From: Sulfurivermis fontis
GTDB lineage: Bacteria > Pseudomonadota > Gammaproteobacteria > Thiohalomonadales > Thiohalomonadaceae
NCBI RefSeq assembly: GCF_004001245.1
Contig: NZ_AP018724.1
Location: 2,658,501 to 2,722,500, forward strand
Direction of reading: 5' to 3'
Length of the DNA stretch: 64,000 nt
In this document: positions 17,579 to 27,139 of the stretch, piece by piece
Layout: the number at the start of each line of letters is the position of its first letter
Numbering within the stretch: the stretch's first letter is position 1
Notes under the pieces: model-generated
Seen by the model: only the letters and a program-made list of their open reading frames with translations
What the model was told of the DNA's origin: nothing
The model's database searches: none
Program-made: the position numbers and the translations under genes

Positions 17579-17604
17579 GACGCGACGCCTGGCGGTCCCT
17601 GCAC

Positions 17605-17631
17605 AAGGCCGGCGCAAGCCGGCCTTTTTTA
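17605..17631 (+). terminator. Rho-independent terminator of the HU-like gene
   Basis: AAGGCCGGC, GCAA loop, GCCGGCCTT followed by a T-run (CTTTTTT). Perfect stem, 27 bases after the stop codon. Confidence 0.9.
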
Positions 17632-17670
17632 TCACGCTCCCGATGGCCAGGGGCATGACATTCAAATTGC

Positions 17671-18979
17671 GGCTCTTCCCCGTATCGAGTGGGTAGCTTA
17701 CCCTGTTGAGTCATGAGAGACATAGACCTATACGCCCAGATTCTTGGCTTACGGTCGCCGTGGAAGGTGGCCGATGTGCAGTTGCTGCGTGATGCCGAGG
17801 AGGTTCGGATTCACGTGGTCCCGGAGCCGGGAGTGACGTGGAGCTGTCCGCACTGTGGACGCCCCAGCCCCGGCTACGACAGCAGGCGTCGGCAATGGCG
17901 CCATCTGGACACCTGCCAGTACAAGACGGTGCTGGAAGCGGACGTGCCGCGGGTGCAATGTGCAGAGCACGGGGTGGTCACGGTGGCGGTCCCGTGGGCA
18001 GAACCGGGTTCGGGTTTCACGGCGCTGTTCGAGGCGCTGCTCATTGACTGGCTGAAGGAGGCGAGCACGCAGGCGGTGGCGCGACAATTGAAGCTGAGTT
18101 GGGGCGCCATCGACAGAGTGATGCAGCGCGCGGTGAAGCGCGGGCTGTCCCGCCGTGAGAGCCAAGCGCCGGAATACTTGAGCGTGGACGAGACCGCCTT
18201 CGCCCGGCGCCACGAGTACGTGACCGTGGTGACTGACCAGGAACGTGGCGTCGTGCTGCACGTGGCGGACGACCGCAAGACGGAGAGCCTGTCGGCCTAC
18301 TATGCCGGGCTGAGTGATGAGCAGAAGGCCAACATCAAGGCGGTGGCGATGGACATGTGGCCGGCCTATATCAGCGCCACGGAGGCGCACATCCCACAGG
18401 CGCGGGAGAAAATCGCCTTCGACAAGTTTCATGTCGCCAAGTACCTGAATGATGCGGTGGACAAGGTACGGCGACAGGAGCATCGCTCCCTGTTGGCCGT
18501 GGGCGAGGACTGCCTCAAGGGCAGCAAATATGACTGGCTCACCAACCCGGCCAACATGACGCGTGCGCAGCAGAACCGCTTTCGTGCACTGCGCGATGGC
18601 AGCCTGAAAACGGCGCGGGCCTGGGCCATCAAGGAATTCGCCATGGGCCTGTGGCACTACGACAGCCGCACCTGGGCGGCCAAGGGCTGGACGCGCTGGC
18701 TGTCTTGGGCTGTACGCAGCCGACTGGAGCCGGTGAAGAAAACCGCCGCAACGATCAAGAAGCACCTGTGGGGCATCATCAATGCCGTGGTGTTGAAGGT
18801 ACACAATGGCCATGCCGAAAGCATCAACAGCCGCATCCAGCACATGAAGAACCGGGCGCGGGGGTTCCGCAATCGGGAGCGTTTCCGTACTGCCATCTAC
18901 TTCCATCTCGGCGGCCTTGACCTATACCCCGCTCAGATGAGAAATCGGTGATTCAACCCACTCGATTAGGTGATGACCC
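17671..18979 (+). mobile_element. Complete ISL3-family insertion sequence (1309 bp)
   Basis: 24-bp terminal inverted repeats at 17671-17694 and 18956-18979 match at 19 of 24 positions; both contain ATCGAGTGGGT at the inner edge. The element is bracketed by the 8-bp direct repeat CAAATTGC at 17663-17670 and 18980-18987, and 8 bp is the duplication length of the ISL3 family. One intact transposase gene fills it. It sits between the HU-gene terminator and the CBS gene promoter region and disrupts no visible gene. Perfect target duplications and an intact transposase suggest a recent insertion. Confidence 0.95.
17713..18951 (+). CDS. tnp: ISL3-family transposase
   Basis: 412-residue DDE transposase of the ISL3 (IS204/IS1001/IS1096/IS1165) family. 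An N-terminal zinc-ribbon-like region has CPHCGRPSPGYDSRRRQWRHLD and a second Cys/His pair. A helix-turn-helix (QAVARQLKLSWGAIDRVM) follows, then the catalytic core with SVDETAF (first Asp), VAMDMWPAY (second Asp) and HNGHAESINSRIQ (Glu). No frameshift or stop is seen. Only gene of the element. Confidence 0.96.
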   Translation: MRDIDLYAQILGLRSPWKVADVQLLRDAEEVRIHVVPEPGVTWSCPHCGRPSPGYDSRRRQWRHLDTCQYKTVLEADVPRVQCAEHGVVTVAVPWAEPGSGFTALFEALLIDWLKEASTQAVARQLKLSWGAIDRVMQRAVKRGLSRRESQAPEYLSVDETAFARRHEYVTVVTDQERGVVLHVADDRKTESLSAYYAGLSDEQKANIKAVAMDMWPAYISATEAHIPQAREKIAFDKFHVAKYLNDAVDKVRRQEHRSLLAVGEDCLKGSKYDWLTNPANMTRAQQNRFRALRDGSLKTARAWAIKEFAMGLWHYDSRTWAAKGWTRWLSWAVRSRLEPVKKTAATIKKHLWGIINAVVLKVHNGHAESINSRIQHMKNRARGFRNRERFRTAIYFHLGGLDLYPAQMRNR

Positions 18980-19022
18980 CAAATTGCTAATGGCGGACGA
19001 AATATATTTGGTTCTGGCTGAA

Positions 19023-19051
19023 TTGAAAAAACGGACTTTTTGCATTATCTC
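19023..19051 (+). promoter_or_regulatory. Candidate sigma-70 promoter for the CBS gene
   Basis: TTGAAA (19023-19028), a 17-base spacer, then TATCTC (19046-19051), in a locally AT-rich stretch between the insertion sequence and the CBS gene. The -10 is only a moderate match. It lies on the far side of the IS target site, so the insertion would have left it intact. Confidence 0.35.
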
Positions 19052-19106
19052 TAGTTTCACAGGGTAAAAATACACAAAGCACCACGCGACCACTGGAGAA
19101 ACGTAC

Positions 19107-19703
19107 ATGAGCCAGAATTACAATCCCCTGTCCTACAAGACCCTCGAGGCCGGCGCCACCTACCAACGTCCGCCACAGCGCCTGCCGGAACGCGTTACCG
19201 CCGACAGCCCTGCCACCGACGTCATGACCGACTTCACCAAGGTGGCCGCCATGACCATCGGTCCCTGCGCCAGCCTGGAGGACGCCAACCAACGCATGAT
19301 CGCCTCCGGCGTGCGCCTGCTGTTCGTCACCGGGCGCGACAACGAAATCTTGGGCGTCATCACCGCCACCGACATCCTGGGCGAGAAACCGATGAAGTAT
19401 CTGCAGGAGGTGGGCGGCAAGCGTGAGGATATCTTCGTGCGCGACATCATGACCCCCCAGGACAAGCTGGACGTGCTGTGCATGCCCGACGTGGAGCACG
19501 CCAGCGTGGGCGACATCGTCGAAACCATGAAGCGGGTGGGGCGCCAGCATGCCCTGGTGGTGGAACGCGCGGCAGGCGATCGCCAGATCGTGCGCGGCAT
19601 GTTCTCCACCAAGCAGATCAGCAAGCAGCTGGGTATCACCATCGAAACCACCGAGGTCGCCCAGACCTTCGCCGAACTGGAGGCGGCCCTGAACGCCGCC
19701 TGA
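19107..19703 (+). CDS. Two-CBS-domain protein
   Basis: 198 residues with two consecutive CBS domains (about 35-95 and 108-180): DVMTDFTKVAAMTIGP, VITATDILGEKP, VRDIMTPQDKLDVL and ALVVERA. CBS pairs bind adenosyl nucleotides and act as energy or redox sensors. There is no attached catalytic domain, so the partner is unknown. The N-terminal ~30 residues (YNPLSYKTLEAGATYQRP) are unusual and may be an interaction arm. GGAGA lies before the ATG. The gene ends at a strong bidirectional terminator. The insertion sequence lies about 120 bases upstream. Confidence 0.85.
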   Translation: MSQNYNPLSYKTLEAGATYQRPPQRLPERVTADSPATDVMTDFTKVAAMTIGPCASLEDANQRMIASGVRLLFVTGRDNEILGVITATDILGEKPMKYLQEVGGKREDIFVRDIMTPQDKLDVLCMPDVEHASVGDIVETMKRVGRQHALVVERAAGDRQIVRGMFSTKQISKQLGITIETTEVAQTFAELEAALNAA

Positions 19704-19712
19704 TTCTGCCGG

Positions 19713-19759
19713 GCGGAAACAAAAAAGGGGCGCCGGTAGCGCCCCCTTTTTGTTTCCGC
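19713..19759. terminator. Bidirectional terminator between CBS and YfaZ genes
   Basis: 21-bp inverted repeat (left arm GCGGAAACAAAAAAGGGGCGC) with one mismatch and a 5-base CGGTA loop. A-run and T-run sides make it work in both directions for the convergent CBS and YfaZ genes. Confidence 0.9.
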
Positions 19760-19772
19760 ATCGCGCGCAATA

Positions 19773-20333
19773 TCAGAAGTTCATCCGCATGCCGATATGC
19801 ACATGGTCATCCAGTTCGGCGGAACCGCCGTTCTCGGGATCCACTTCCACGTTGCGATAGCCTACGTAGACATAGGCCTGGGTAAGCAGTTGGTAATCCG
19901 CGAACAAGCCCCACTCCGTGTATTCCTCGGCATCGAGGAAGCTGGTGATGTTCGGCGCGTAGTACAGCGAACCGCCGAAGCCGACGCGGGGCATCGGCGA
20001 GAAGCGCACGCTGCCACCGAGAGCGATGTGGCCACCCTCGAAATCCTCCACATCGACAAATACGGCACGGCCGCCCAGGCTGATATTGAAGTTGCCCTGC
20101 TTGCTCCAGTTCATGCCGGTCACCTGCAGCCCGGCATGGATCACGTTGGCGTCATAGCGGTTCTCTTCCACATGGAGCAGACCGACGTCCATGTCCAGCC
20201 CCCGTGTGGCGCCGACGGGGCGGCTGTAGGTTGCCCGCAGGGCATCGCCATGCAGGTTGATATCCAGCGAGTCGGCCGCCGCCTGTGCCGCCATCGCCAC
20301 ACCAAGCACCACCCCCAATATACGCAGAATCAT
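19773..20333 (-). CDS. YfaZ-like outer-membrane beta-barrel protein
   Basis: About 186 residues: signal peptide (about 1-20, ends AQAAADS), then alternating beta strands ending in an aromatic C-terminal residue (MRMNF), typical of an outer-membrane barrel. It resembles the YfaZ family (SLDINLHGDALRATYSRPVG, GLQVTGMNW, LYYAPNITSFLDAEEYTEWGLFADYQLLTQAYVYVGYRNVEV). Function of YfaZ is unknown. I prefer ATG 20331-20333 (spacing of about eight bases from GGAGA) over the ATG two codons upstream at 20339. Confidence 0.8.
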   Translation of the reverse strand: MILRILGVVLGVAMAAQAAADSLDINLHGDALRATYSRPVGATRGLDMDVGLLHVEENRYDANVIHAGLQVTGMNWSKQGNFNISLGGRAVFVDVEDFEGGHIALGGSVRFSPMPRVGFGGSLYYAPNITSFLDAEEYTEWGLFADYQLLTQAYVYVGYRNVEVDPENGGSAELDDHVHIGMRMNF

Positions 20334-20520
20334 AAGCATCTTCTCCGATATAGCCTTTGATTATTGGTCTTCCGCACCCTGCCGGCACGCTGCGCCTAAT
20401 AGTATCGGTAATCGCCGCGCAATGACACCGCTTGCGGCAAATTTGCCCCATGGCTCGCATTTTCGGTGACGGCAATGCTAGTTTCTACCGTATACCGATT
20501 GCCTGCGGACGGGATATGCC

Positions 20521-21704
20521 GTGACCCGCACAACTACGCCACTGACCGCCATGCACCGTACACTGCGCCGCCTGTTCGTGTTCTCCCTCCTCCTGCTCGC
20601 CGTCATTGCCGCCGGCTGGTATGCGACACGCCCCAAGCCCGTGGCCGTGGTCGTCAGCGAAGTGCAGGCCGGCCTGGTCGAGGCCACGGTGACCAACACG
20701 CGTGCCGGCACGGTGAAGGCCTGCCGGCGTGCGCGCCTGGCGCCGCCGCAGGGCGGTCAGGTGGCGGAACTGCTGGTGCGCAAGGGCGATCGGGTAGAGG
20801 GGGGGCAGCTGCTGCTGCGCCTGTGGAACGACGATCTGGCGGCACAGGTGGCGTTGGCGCGCAGCGAGGCCCAGGCCGCAAGTGCCCGCGCCGACGAGGC
20901 CTGCCTGGTGGCCGAGGTGGCGCAACGCGAGGCACGGCGTACCAACACCTTGCACAAGCAGAACCTGGTTTCCGACGAACAGCGCGATCGCAATGAAACC
21001 GACGCCCAGGCGCGTGCCGCCGCCTGCACCGCCGCACGTGCCAGCGCCCGCGTCGCCAACGATCGCGTTCGCCTCAACGAGGCCTTGTTGGAGCGCACTC
21101 TGCTGCGCGCCCCCTTTGCCGGCATGGTGGCGGAAACCACCGGCGAGGTGGGCGAGTTCGTCACACCTTCGCCACCCGGCATCCCCACCCCGCCGGCCGT
21201 GGACCTGGTGGACAACAGCTGTCTCTACGTCGTCGCCCCCATCGACGAAATCGACGCGCCGCGCGTCGCCGTCAACATGCCGGCGCGCATCCTGCTCGAT
21301 GCCTTCGGCAACCACCCCTTCGCCGGCCATGTGGCGCGCATCGCCCCCTACGTGCTGGACGTGGAAAAGCAGGCGCGCACGGTGGAAATGGAGGTGGAGT
21401 TCGACGATCCGCAGGACATCGCCAAACTGCTGGCCGGCTACAGCGCCGATGTTGAGATCATCCTGGAGCGCCGGGAAAACGTGCTGCGCATCCCCACCGA
21501 GGCCCTGCTGGAAGGCAACCGCGTGCTGCTGTTCGACGGCGACCTGCTGCACGAGCGGCAGATCGAAACCGGGATCGCCAACTGGCAGTACACCGAGGTG
21601 GTGAACGGCCTGGCCACCGGCGACCGGGTGGTCACCTCCATCGAGCGCGAAGGGGTGCGCGCCGGTGTCCATGCCGTGGTGGAACAGGCCACCGGGAAGG
21701 CGAA

Positions 21705-21708
<4 letters not shown>
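20521..21708 (+). CDS. HlyD/MacA-type periplasmic adaptor of an ABC exporter
   Basis: 395 residues: N-terminal membrane anchor (about 18-38), then a membrane-fusion-protein fold with a lipoyl-like half motif (RLAPPQGGQVAELLVRKGDRVEGGQLLLRL), an alpha-hairpin coiled coil (about 100-180), the second lipoyl half (LLRAPFAGMVAETTGEVGEFV), and beta-barrel and membrane-proximal domains. It would bridge the ABC permeases downstream to an outer-membrane channel. Start GTG 20521; ATG 20551 (MHRTLRR) is an alternative. Its stop overlaps the ATPase start as ATGA. The central alanine-rich hairpin is short, like MacA-type adaptors. Confidence 0.88.
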
Positions 21709-22381
<673 letters not shown>

Positions 22382-22385
<4 letters not shown>

Positions 22386-23587
22386 CACTGCACGATCGCC
22401 TGCGCTACGCCTTCACCGCCCTGCGCGGTGCGCGCCTGCGCACCGGCCTGATGCTGCTGGCGATGGCCATCGGCGTGGCCGCGGTGGTGGTGCTATCCGC
22501 CCTCGGCGAAGGCGCGCGGCGCTACGTCATCGGTGAGTTTTCTTCCCTCGGCACCCATCTGCTCATCGTCCTGCCCGGCCGCAACGAAACCACCGGCGGC
22601 GCGCCCCCGCTGGTATCGGAAACGCCGCGCGACCTCAGCCTCGACGATGCCGAGGCGCTCAAGCGCAGCCGCCACGTACGCCTGGTCGCCCCCATCAACG
22701 TCGGTGCCGCCACCGTGTCGTTCGGCGGCCGCGATCGCGACGGCGTCATCATGGGCGCCACGCACGAGCTGTATGAGGTGCGTCATTTCAAGATGGGACA
22801 GGGCCGCTTCCTGCCGCCCGGCGACGTGCACCATCCGCAACCGGTGGCGGTGCTCGGTGCGCGCCTGCGCCGCGAGCTGTTCGGCAGCCAGCCGGCCCTG
22901 GGCGCACGCATCCGCATCGGCGATCGCCGCTTTCATGTCATCGGCGTGCTGCAGGAACAGGGGCAGTCGTTGGGCATGAATACCGACGACCTCGCCATCA
23001 TTCCGGTCACCGCGGCGCAATCGCTGTTCAACGTCACCTCGCTGTTCCGCATCCTGGTGGAGGCGCCGGCGCGCGAGGCCATCGAACCGGCGCGCCGCCA
23101 CATCATCGCCACCCTGAGGGCCCGCCACGACGGTGAGGAGGACGTCACGGTGATCACCCAGGAGTCCGTGCTTGCCACCTTCGATCGCATCCTCGGTGCG
23201 CTGACCATGACCGTGGCCGGCATCGCCGCCATCAGCCTGGTGGTGGCCGGGGTGCTGATCATGAACGTCATGCTGGTGGCGGTGGCGCAGCGCACCGCCG
23301 AGATCGGCCTGCTCAAGGCCCTCGGCGCGCCGGCCCGCGTCATCCAGCGTCTGTTCCTCACCGAGGCGGCGCTGCTGTCCCTGCTCGGTGCCGCCATCGG
23401 CCTCGCCCTCGGCCAGGCGGCCACCCTGCTGCTGCGTCAGCTCTATCCGGCCCTGCCTTTCGGCGCCCCCCTGTGGGCCATCGCCGCGGCGGTCCTGGTG
23501 GCGCTGGTTACCGGGCTGGCCTTCGGCGTCTTGCCGGCACGCCGCGCCTCCCGTCTCGATCCGGTCCAGGCGCTGGCCCGCCGATGA
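22382..23587 (+). CDS. MacB-like/FtsX-type ABC permease 1
   Basis: 401 residues: first membrane helix (about 20-45), a MacB_PCD periplasmic domain of about 220 residues (SSLGTHLLIVLPGRNETTGG, VAPINVGAATVSFGG, GAHELYEVRHFKMGQGRFL-like region) and three C-terminal helices (GIAAISLVVAGVLIMNVMLVAVAQRTAEIGLLKALGA, then two more). Pairs with the permease immediately downstream as a heterodimer. Exported substrate unknown; related systems export macrolides, peptides or lipoprotein-like molecules. Confidence 0.92.
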
Positions 23588-24783
23588 TCGCCCGCGACTT
23601 CATCCGCCTCACCGTCGGCTCGGTGATCGCGCAACGCCTGCGCAGTTTTCTCACCGCCCTCGGCATCGCCATCGGCATAACCGCCGTAGTTTTGCTCACC
23701 GCCATCGGCGAGGGCATCCACCGCTATGTGCTCAACGAGTTCACCCAGTTCGGCACCAATCTGGTCGCCGTGCAGCCCGGCCGCAGCACCACCATGGGCG
23801 CATCGGTCGGCGCCTTCGGCAATACCCGGCCGCTGACACTGGAGGATGCCGCGGCCCTGAAAAGGCTGCCTCGCGTCGTCAACGTCGAGCCGGTGATCGC
23901 GGGCAATGCCCTGGTCGAGGCCGGCGGACGGCAACGGCGCACCAATGTCTACGGCGTCGGCTCCGCCTTTCCCGAGGTGTTCAATTTCAGCGTCGCCGGC
24001 GGCCGCTTCCTGCCGCCGGATGACCCGCGCGCCGCGCGTGCCTTCGCCGTGCTCGGCAGCCAGCTGCGCCGCGAACTGTTCGGCGACGCCAATCCGCTGG
24101 GTCAGACCCTGCGTGTCGGCGGCGATCGCTACCGCATCATCGGCGTGATGGACAGCAAGGGACAGGTACTCGGCTTCGATGTCGACGACACGGTGTACAT
24201 CCCCGCCGCCAAGGCCCTGGATCTGTTCGCCCGCGACGGTCTGATGGAGATCGATGTGCTGTATCAGGCCGGCGCCAATGTCGATGAAATCGTCGAGGGG
24301 GTGCGCCGCGTGCTCAGCGCGCGCCACGGCCGCGAAGACTTCACCCTCGTCACCCAGCAGCAGATGCTGGAGGTGCTCGGTTCGGTGCTGGATGTGCTCA
24401 CCTTCGCCGTCGGTGCGCTGGGCGGCATTTCGCTGCTGGTGGGCGGTGTCGGCATCTTCACCATCATGACCATCGCCGTGCGCGAGCGCACCCCGGAGAT
24501 CGGGCTGCTGCGCGCCCTGGGCGCGCGGCAGGGTCAGGTCCTCGCCCTGTTCCTGGGCGAGGCCACGGTGCTCGCCGCCATCGGCGGCCTGGGCGGGCTG
24601 CTGCTCGGCCTGGGCATCGCCTGGCTGCTTGGTGTCGCATTGCCCGCGCTGCCGGTACACATCACCTGGAGTTACGTGGCGAGCGCCGAACTCATCGCCG
24701 CCGCCGTCGGACTGGTTGCCGGCGTCTGGCCGGCACGCCGCGCCGCCCGCCTCGATCCGGTCGAGGCCTTGCGTACCGAATGA
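23584..24783 (+). CDS. MacB-like/FtsX-type ABC permease 2
   Basis: 399 residues with the same FtsX/MacB_PCD organisation as the preceding permease (SVIAQRLRSFLTALGIAIGITAVVLLTAIGEGIHRYV; FGTNLVAVQPGRSTTMG; ISLLVGGVGIFTIMTIAVRERTPEIGLLRALGARQGQV). The start is ATG 23584 overlapping the upstream stop by ATGA; an earlier in-frame ATG lies inside the neighbour and is rejected. Two non-identical permeases mean a heterodimeric exporter rather than a MacB homodimer. Confidence 0.92.
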   Translation: MIARDFIRLTVGSVIAQRLRSFLTALGIAIGITAVVLLTAIGEGIHRYVLNEFTQFGTNLVAVQPGRSTTMGASVGAFGNTRPLTLEDAAALKRLPRVVNVEPVIAGNALVEAGGRQRRTNVYGVGSAFPEVFNFSVAGGRFLPPDDPRAARAFAVLGSQLRRELFGDANPLGQTLRVGGDRYRIIGVMDSKGQVLGFDVDDTVYIPAAKALDLFARDGLMEIDVLYQAGANVDEIVEGVRRVLSARHGREDFTLVTQQQMLEVLGSVLDVLTFAVGALGGISLLVGGVGIFTIMTIAVRERTPEIGLLRALGARQGQVLALFLGEATVLAAIGGLGGLLLGLGIAWLLGVALPALPVHITWSYVASAELIAAAVGLVAGVWPARRAARLDPVEALRTE

Positions 24784-24854
24784 CCCTGTGCTTTTATGAG
24801 CCACCGGCCGCAGAGCCGGAGCATCAACCAACAAATCCAAGGTGGAGGGAAACA

Positions 24855-25436
24855 ATGAAACGCATTATCGCAACCGCCCTGCTGTGCGCCATCCCGCTGG
24901 GCCAGGTCCTGGCCGACAATCACGGCAACCAGGCACGGGTGGAAAACAGCAAGGCTGTGGTAAAGGAATTTTTCGGCAAGCTGAAGGGTGAGCTGGAGGC
25001 GGCCATGAAGCAGGGCGGCCCCATCAATGCCATCGAGGTATGCAATCGCGTCGCCCCCGGCATCGCCAAGGAACTGTCCGACAAGCACGGCATGGACGTG
25101 GCACGCACCAGCCTGAAGACCCGTAATCCCGACAATGCCCCGGATGCCTGGGAAACCGCCGTGCTGAAGAAATTCGAGGAGCGCAAGGCGGCCGGCGAGA
25201 ACCCGGACAGCATCGCCTTCGGTGAAGTGGTCGAGACCGACGGCAAGAAGGAATTCCGCTTCATGAAGGCCATCATCATGCCGCCGGAAGACAAGATGCC
25301 CTGCCTCAAGTGCCATGGCAGCAACATCGACCCGGCCATTGCCGCCAAGCTCGATGCCCTGTATCCCAAGGATATGGCGCGCGGCTACAAGGCCGGCGAC
25401 GTGCGCGGCGCCTTCACCCTGCGCCAGCCCATGTAA
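24855..25436 (+). CDS. Periplasmic DUF3365 cytochrome c (Tll0287-like)
   Basis: 193 residues: signal peptide (about 1-20), then a DUF3365 domain with a single haem c motif CLKCH near residues 154-158 followed by the family tail (YKAGDVRGAFTLRQP). Tll0287-type proteins are mono-haem proteins proposed as redox sensors or carriers. The periplasmic half of the GGDEF/EAL-type sensor at 8547 has the same CxxCH placement. GGAGGGAAACA precedes the ATG. It is 71 bases after the exporter operon, with no terminator between them, so co-transcription is possible. Confidence 0.87.
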   Translation: MKRIIATALLCAIPLGQVLADNHGNQARVENSKAVVKEFFGKLKGELEAAMKQGGPINAIEVCNRVAPGIAKELSDKHGMDVARTSLKTRNPDNAPDAWETAVLKKFEERKAAGENPDSIAFGEVVETDGKKEFRFMKAIIMPPEDKMPCLKCHGSNIDPAIAAKLDALYPKDMARGYKAGDVRGAFTLRQPM

Positions 25437-25457
25437 GAGTAGACACCGCCGTACAAC

Positions 25458-25486
25458 GAAAGGGGGCCGCCGGCCCCCTTTCTCTT
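25458..25486. terminator. Bidirectional terminator between DUF3365 and DMT genes
   Basis: Perfect 11-bp stem (GAAAGGGGGCC / GGCCCCCTTTC) with a 3-base loop, between convergent genes. Confidence 0.85.
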
Positions 25487-26377
25487 TCAGACCGCACCGC
25501 GCCGCAGGCGCCGCAGCACATGGCCGCCCCACTGGTAGATCAGCAGGCCGACGAGGATGCAGGCCGTGCCCTGCCACACCCGCGGCTCCACCACCTCAGC
25601 GTTGATCCAGTTGCCGAGCAACAGCGCCAGCACCGGCGTGATCAGCGTGATCACCGCAATGGCACCGGCGGACAGCCGCTTCAACACGAAGAAATACAGA
25701 TTGAAGCCGACCACGGTGCCGAGCACGCCCAGATAGACGATGGCGCCGGCGCTGCGCTGATCCATCTGCACCGGCCAGGCCCCGTCGAATACCGCCCAGG
25801 TGAGCAGATAGGCGAGAAGCGCCAGCAGCAGCGCACCGCCGTTGAGGGCCATCGGGTGCAGCGTCGCGCCGGTGCGCTTCACCCAGACCGCGCTCGCCGC
25901 CTGCATCAGCACGCCGCCCAGCACCGCCGCGATGCCCTGCCAGGCGATGTGCTCCAGCGCGCGGCCGGCGAGAAAGATCAGCGCCAGACCGGCGATGCCG
26001 AGCAGCACGCCGACGATGCGCAGCGGTGACAGGCTGCGCTCGTTCAGCCACCACGCCGCCATCACGCCGGTAAACAGCGGCATCAGACCGTACAGCACCG
26101 AGATAAGGCCGGACGGGATGTACTGCGCGCCCCAGTAGGTGCTCAACATGGCGCCGTAGATCCCCAGTGCCGCGGCGACGTAGGCTCGACGTGCCTCGCG
26201 GTCCCAGGGCACGGCAATGCGCAGCAGGCGCAGCAGCAACAGGCTCAGCACGGTACCCAGCGCCATGCGCGCGGTCACGGCAAACAGAAACCCCGTCCCC
26301 GCGCTGCTCCACTTGATGGCCAGCGGGGTGGTGGACCAGATCAGGATGATGCCCACATAGGCGGCAGGTACCGACAT
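25487..26377 (-). CDS. DMT-superfamily (EamA) transporter
   Basis: 296 residues with ten hydrophobic helices in two EamA repeats (about 5-135 and 147-282). Typical motifs are IWSTTPLAIKWSS in helix 1, WGAQYIPSGLISVLYGLMPLFTGVMAAWWLNE in the first repeat, and YFFVLKRLSAGAIAVITLITPVLALLLG in the second. Family members export amino acids or metabolites; no substrate is indicated. GGAAGG precedes the ATG at 26375-26377. Confidence 0.9.
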   Translation of the reverse strand: MSVPAAYVGIILIWSTTPLAIKWSSAGTGFLFAVTARMALGTVLSLLLLRLLRIAVPWDREARRAYVAAALGIYGAMLSTYWGAQYIPSGLISVLYGLMPLFTGVMAAWWLNERSLSPLRIVGVLLGIAGLALIFLAGRALEHIAWQGIAAVLGGVLMQAASAVWVKRTGATLHPMALNGGALLLALLAYLLTWAVFDGAWPVQMDQRSAGAIVYLGVLGTVVGFNLYFFVLKRLSAGAIAVITLITPVLALLLGNWINAEVVEPRVWQGTACILVGLLIYQWGGHVLRRLRRGAV

Positions 26378-26402
26378 TTTTCCTTCCCCAAACGCACAAA
26401 CA

Positions 26403-26434
26403 AAAAGGCCGCAGACTCAGCGTCTGCGGCCTTT
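26403..26434 (-). terminator. Leftward terminator upstream of the DMT gene
   Basis: 13-bp perfect stem (AAAGGCCGCAGAC / GTCTGCGGCCTTT), 5-base loop, with a T-run on the minus strand. It would stop leftward transcription from the glutaredoxin gene or the small frame at 26459 before it reaches the DMT gene. Confidence 0.8.
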
Positions 26435-26458
26435 GAGGTATCCATTCTGTCGCGGGAA

Positions 26459-26554
26459 CTAGCCCGGTCTCACCTCGATGACACGCCGACGCAACGCCTC
26501 GCGCCAGACGACGCGGCGTACTGCGGACATCGGTCGTGCATTCAGGTAAGTCAT
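26459..26554 (-). CDS. Possible 31-residue basic small protein
   Basis: A short frame from ATG 26552-26554 to TAG reads MTYLNARPMSAVRRVVWREA then an Arg-rich end. It lies alone between the glutaredoxin gene and a good leftward terminator, which is what draws attention to it. There is no convincing ribosome-binding site and I recognise no family. It may be only the 3' untranslated region of the glutaredoxin gene. Confidence 0.2.
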   Translation of the reverse strand: MTYLNARPMSAVRRVVWREALRRRVIEVRPG

Positions 26555-26587
26555 GATGGGTAAGCTACGCTGCGGCAGCCGGAGCCG

Positions 26588-27040
26588 TCAAGGTGTTGCC
26601 GGCAGATGGCCGGCCTGCTCCAGCCACCCGGTCAGCGTGGCGGCATTGAAACCGTTCATGCGCTCTGCGCCCACCAGGATGATCGGCACACCGGTGCCCT
26701 GCAGGCGACGGTAATCCTCGCGCCCCTTGCGGGTGGTCTCGATGTCGTATTCGTGGAAGGGAACGGAACGGGCCTGCAGAAAACACTTTGCCTTGCGGCA
26801 TACACCGCACCAGGCGGCGCTGTACATCACCACCGGCGGGCGGGACTCGAACATCCCTGCCGGCACCGGCGTCGACCCCACCGCGTTGTAGCGCAGCGCA
26901 ACACCCTCGGCCTGGCGCTCGTCGGGCGGCGCATCACCGAAGTGCACACGGCCCTCGGCATCGGTCCAGCGATAGATGCCGGCGCCCGTTGCCGGCCCGG
27001 CCAGCAGCAGCAACAATAACCAGTAAACACCTCGTCTCAT
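26588..27040 (-). CDS. DUF4124-glutaredoxin fusion, secreted
   Basis: 150 residues: signal peptide (about 1-19), a DUF4124 module (GIYRWTDAEGRVHFGDAPPD, the usual Y-W-x-D/N-G-x-x-x-F pattern), then a glutaredoxin domain with CGVC active site (YSAAWCGVCRKAKCFL) and TGVPIILVG containing the cis-proline. It would act on thiols in the periplasm; a periplasmic glutaredoxin normally lacks glutathione, so thiol isomerisation or maturation is more likely. An extra Cys follows the CxxC. ATG 27038-27040 is preceded by GAGGGAG; a GTG three codons upstream is the alternative. Confidence 0.85.
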   Translation of the reverse strand: MRRGVYWLLLLLLAGPATGAGIYRWTDAEGRVHFGDAPPDERQAEGVALRYNAVGSTPVPAGMFESRPPVVMYSAAWCGVCRKAKCFLQARSVPFHEYDIETTRKGREDYRRLQGTGVPIILVGAERMNGFNAATLTGWLEQAGHLPATP

Positions 27041-27093
27041 GCGGGCCACTCCCTCAGCCGTACCTGCCCGCAGCTTAACCCGCCCCCCACAAA

Positions 27094-27123
27094 GCGACAG
27101 CCCCGCCGGAGCGGGGCTGTCGC
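27094..27123 (-). terminator. Hairpin after the 68-residue protein gene
   Basis: 13-bp perfect stem GCGACAGCCCCGC / GCGGGGCTGTCGC with a 4-base loop. The T-tract on the minus strand is short (TTTG), so termination is likely but not certain. Confidence 0.65.
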
Positions 27124-27139
27124 GGGGCGGGGCGGGAAC

